From: CAZTAO01 sp964611645
GTDB lineage: Bacteria; Armatimonadota; UBA5829
Assembly (NCBI GenBank): GCA_964611645.1
Contig: CAZTAO010000107.1
Span: 1-8,682, forward strand
DNA length: 8,682 nucleotides
Direction of reading: 5' to 3'
Shown piece by piece: positions 6,786-8,682 of this stretch (its first letter is position 1; every line of letters starts with the position of its first letter). Below the pieces are notes generated by a model. It searched no databases and was not told the origin of the DNA. It was given only the letters and a program-made list of their open reading frames with translations. A program made the position numbers and the translations under genes.

Positions 6786-6790
6786 CTCCT
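6786..6790 (-). promoter_or_regulatory. Ribosome binding site deciding the start of the small membrane protein
   Basis: The minus strand reads AGGAG here. It is 1 nt from the GTG at 6784 but 10 nt from the GTG at 6775, which is three codons later in the same frame. The latter spacing is functional, so the shorter protein is favoured. Confidence 0.55.
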
Positions 6791-6796
6791 GTCTTT

Positions 6797-8104
6797 CTAT
6801 TTGCCGATTACTCGGCCGCTGTTTGCGTCTACACGCACCATCTTTGGCTCTGGCTTCACGGGCCGGGCCGTATGAGTCCCACTTGCACGTTTGCCCGCCG
6901 ATGTGGCCACAGTCCGTTTCGGCTTGCTCGGAGCCGACTGCACATTCTTCTTGCCCTTGCTCTCCACTGCCTTTCTGGCAACCCCTTTGCCCACAGCATT
7001 GCGTTTGAGCTTGAGTTCGCAGGAGTAGCCATCCCCAAAGACATGCCGAACGGAGGTGCAGTAATACACCCCTGAGAACTTCTTGCCGACCCCGCGAACC
7101 TCGATATTCTGCTTTGCCACCAGGCTCGGAATGCCAATGGTCACTGCTGTGGCTTCCACTTGCCGAAGCTCGGCGCTACTGAAATGACTCTCGGCGGCGT
7201 CCTGCCCAGGTTCGTGCCCCGGCTCCTCGTGAAAACCCTCTGAACGTTCATTGGTCGGCACTATGCGGCCCGACTCTTGAGTGCGAAACCCATCCCCAAC
7301 CAGGTTGGTATTCCTCCCCAGGGACGTTCTATCAGGCGTCGAAGCATTGTTTGCAGAATGCGAAACAGATCGCTTCTTGCGTGGATCGACGCCGACCGCC
7401 CTAGTCTCCGTTCCCGCCCCTTTCACGCCCTGCGACTGAGTGCTGGGGGTGAACGATCTGAGCATCCCCTCCCGATCCGTGAAGTACTCCAGCGCCAGCC
7501 CTGGTCGCGATTCGAGCTTCCGTGGGTGGAAGTGCAGTTCATTATCCTGAATGTAGAACACGTACCCCGCCACCCCGGTGCCGGCGCGTGATTTGGCCGC
7601 CAGACTCCTCAAGAAGTGGGCGTCGGACGTGCCACCCTGGGCCACACGAAGATGCCTGCCGACGGTCTTCGTCACCACAGGGGTCAGCCCGTGCTCGGCT
7701 GCGATCTGCTGGGCAATCTCGGAATACAGGATCCCTGGGGCGGGCTTCTGCCAGACCCGCTGGATCTGCCGACCGGCCAGTTTGTGACCCTTATCGTATG
7801 CCTTGAGCTTGATGGTGGGCTCACCTGATTCCGGGTAGTCGTATTCCACCTCCTTGATGGTCGCCACCTTGCGGGGGGACAAATCCCCCACGTAGCCGAA
7901 CCGAGCGACGATTTCATTGCCTTCCTGGAAGAGCGGATCGTCTACCAGTTGCAGGTTACGGTCCGTCAGGTCGATCTCCATAAGGTCCATTTCATCTTCG
8001 TTGTCCTCAAAAACAAACGAGGTGATCTCGGAGGTGATATCCCGGGAGAGCCGGTGTCCCTCGATCTGTATCACGAACGTAGGTTGGTAGACGTCAAGCT
8101 GCAC
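6797..8104 (-). CDS. Baseplate central hub protein (gp27/late control gpD/VgrG N-part-like)
   Basis: At 435 residues, this is the trimeric hub to which spike and tube attach. The N-terminus (PTFVIQIEGHRLSRDITSEI) followed by an acidic 'fVFEDNEDEMD' and 'DLTDRNLQLVDDPLFQEGNEI' is the standard opening of gpD-like hubs. An 'IKEVEYDYPESGEPTIKLKA' strand pair comes next, then helices around residues 122-171 including FLRSLAAKS. Residues 217-310 are polar and probably loop-rich. Residues 311-366 return to the conserved 'GvYYCTSVRHVFGDGYSCEL' ending. About 69 further residues (367-435) are very rich in Lys and Arg. No gp5-type OB fold or beta-helix is present; these are in the separate spike gene downstream. 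The GTG start is the only usable one, because an in-frame TAA lies 18 bases upstream. Its Shine-Dalgarno sequence is weak, and it starts 4 nt after the LysM stop. Confidence 0.88.
   Translation of the reverse strand: MQLDVYQPTFVIQIEGHRLSRDITSEITSFVFEDNEDEMDLMEIDLTDRNLQLVDDPLFQEGNEIVARFGYVGDLSPRKVATIKEVEYDYPESGEPTIKLKAYDKGHKLAGRQIQRVWQKPAPGILYSEIAQQIAAEHGLTPVVTKTVGRHLRVAQGGTSDAHFLRSLAAKSRAGTGVAGYVFYIQDNELHFHPRKLESRPGLALEYFTDREGMLRSFTPSTQSQGVKGAGTETRAVGVDPRKKRSVSHSANNASTPDRTSLGRNTNLVGDGFRTQESGRIVPTNERSEGFHEEPGHEPGQDAAESHFSSAELRQVEATAVTIGIPSLVAKQNIEVRGVGKKFSGVYYCTSVRHVFGDGYSCELKLKRNAVGKGVARKAVESKGKKNVQSAPSKPKRTVATSAGKRASGTHTARPVKPEPKMVRVDANSGRVIGK
6800..7006 (-). other. Lys/Arg-rich C-terminal tail of the hub protein
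   Basis: Residues 367-435 of the hub follow the last conserved beta-strand motif. They consist mainly of Lys, Arg, Ser, Ala, Pro and Thr, with short basic clusters such as KGKK, KPKR and GKRASG. The segment is predicted by composition to be disordered and strongly positive. It lies at the end where fused VgrG proteins carry their spike domain. Whether it contacts the spike, cargo or nucleic acid is not shown by the sequence. Confidence 0.6.
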
Positions 8105-8108
8105 GGTT

Positions 8109-8399
8109 TTAACCCAAAACCCTTATCTGCACGTATTCCACAGATGGCAATCTCAGCACTGTCCCAGGCACCAGTTCCACCGGACAGGCGATGTCGTTGT
8201 AATCACATACCACCCACCACAACTCCGCGCGGCCCCAACAGCGGTAGGCAATGAGATCCACCCTGTCGCCCTCCACCACGCTGTGAAAGACATCATCCGG
8301 TCGGGGCGTTGTGTCTATTCTCTGCCGGGACCCTACAAACTCGTCCGAGCCGTCCACATACAGGACGCACGCGGCATACCTGGAATCCTGCCCTATCAT
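8109..8399 (-). CDS. Small LysM-domain baseplate protein (gp53/gpX-like)
   Basis: This 96-residue protein probably links tube and hub at the baseplate, as gp53-like and tail-X-like LysM proteins do in contractile tails. About residues 36-90 form a LysM-like domain: a DDVFHSVVEGDRVDLIAYR segment, then a Trp-rich LWWVVCDYND helix and a 'P.eL.pGtvLrlPs' end. Those features match the usual 'v..GDrldlIA.ryyGd..lWWvIad.N...dp..l.pGt.LriP' pattern. The first 35 residues begin with SRYAA and carry short beta-like segments, as in other stand-alone members. The ATG overlaps the upstream stop codon (ATGA), suggesting translational coupling. Cytoplasmic assembly is expected; there is no signal peptide or membrane segment. 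In related systems this domain is the C-terminal part of the tube-end protein; here it is separate. Confidence 0.85.
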   Translation of the reverse strand: MIGQDSRYAACVLYVDGSDEFVGSRQRIDTTPRPDDVFHSVVEGDRVDLIAYRCWGRAELWWVVCDYNDIACPVELVPGTVLRLPSVEYVQIRVLG

Positions 8400-8682
8400 C
8401 TACGCACCTGCCTGTAGTCAACGGAGCGTTCCACTACTTCCTCCAGCGTCAGGTCTACCTCGGCGTGCTGCGGGAGCAGGGTGGCAGGGTCAAAGATATC
8501 AAAGCACCGCGCATTCACCTGGCGAACCACACAAGTCAGACCCGGGTAGAGATCACCGAAAAAGAACAGGACTCGGTGCGGGGCATTCCTCATCATCGTT
8601 TTCTGGTGCTCGGGGTAGACCAGCGACCGCAGCCAATCCACATTGCGCTTCACCGGCCCCTTGAAGAACGACAGCTTGAACG
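8396..8682 (-). CDS. Tube-end/hub connector protein of the CIS-tube family (5' part outside the window)
   Basis: Ninety-four codons are visible and the frame stays open to the window edge, so the true start lies outside; the GTG at 8653 is internal. The residues around the visible N-terminus (LSFFKGP) and the stretch HRVLFFFGDLYPGLTCVVRQ resemble the C-terminal half of CIS-tube domain proteins, in which a 'fxwG.l.f.G.l..v...yt.F...G.p' pattern is followed by a 'v.lt..E' strand; here that strand reads AEVDLTLEEVVE. In contractile phages and injection systems such proteins cap the inner tube at the baseplate and join it to the hub, often fused to or followed by a LysM domain. The next gene is a LysM protein and overlaps this one by four bases (ATGA). 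The family call rests on pattern recognition of a partial sequence plus this context. Confidence 0.8.
   Translation of the reverse strand, partial: FKLSFFKGPVKRNVDWLRSLVYPEHQKTMMRNAPHRVLFFFGDLYPGLTCVVRQVNARCFDIFDPATLLPQHAEVDLTLEEVVERSVDYRQVRR

Noticed and set aside
8109..8682. Possible frameshift splitting one tube-LysM fusion gene
   Set aside because: The LysM protein has its own ordered N-terminal segment starting SRYAA, as in stand-alone family members, and the ATGA overlap is the normal junction type in this operon.
1..8682. CRISPR array, tRNA, insertion sequence, promoter or terminator
   Set aside because: Coding sequence fills the window with gaps of at most about 25 nt. I saw no spaced direct repeats, terminal inverted repeats or hairpin followed by a T run in the gaps.

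Overview
The window is one unbroken stretch of tail and baseplate genes from a contractile-tail system. All twelve genes lie on the minus strand, so they read from right to left. They are packed end to end, with 1-4 nt overlaps or gaps of at most about 25 nt, and no promoter or terminator is visible. This looks like the middle of a long late operon of a contractile-tailed phage (myovirus type), a prophage, or a phage-derived injection particle. The host cannot be named from the sequence. It is a bacterial-style genome with clearly more G+C than A+T, Shine-Dalgarno sequences close to AGGAGG, and frequent GTG starts plus one TTG.

Layout in transcription order. (1) The inner-tube/hub end: a partial CIS-tube-type protein (8682-8396) and a small LysM protein (8399-8109). 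(2) The central hub and puncturing device: a gp27/gpD-like hub (8104-6797), a gp5/gpV-like spike (6462-5800) and a PAAR tip (5403-5134). Two small membrane proteins interrupt this set, one with an N-terminal membrane segment (6775-6467) and one with a coiled coil and a C-terminal membrane segment (5803-5405); both resemble holin/XhlA-type proteins. (3) Two phage structural proteins: a 198-residue protein (5129-4533) and a 386-residue protein with a concanavalin/LamG-like N-terminal half (4521-3361). (4) The baseplate wedge: a gp25-like protein with a long repeat-bearing N-terminal extension (3336-2527), a baseplate J/gp47-like protein (2519-1101) and a gpI-like protein (1101-568). (5) A partial DUF4815-like protein (571-1) that runs off the left edge.

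By homology with known systems, the tube-end and LysM proteins join the tube to the hub. The hub carries the spike, the spike carries the PAAR tip, and the gp25, J and I proteins build the wedges that trigger sheath contraction. The lectin-like and DUF4815-like proteins probably sit at the periphery or contact the target surface. The hub-LysM-PAAR-gp25-J-I set is shared by phages and extracellular contractile injection systems. The membrane proteins and the phage-type structural proteins favour a phage or a lysis-released particle.

The most unusual points are six in-register 14-residue repeats in front of the gp25 domain, membrane-protein genes placed directly before and after the spike gene, a Cys/His cluster between the two spike domains, and a long basic tail on the hub. 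I found no RNA gene, CRISPR array, insertion sequence or attachment site. No stretch above 300 bases lacks a gene.
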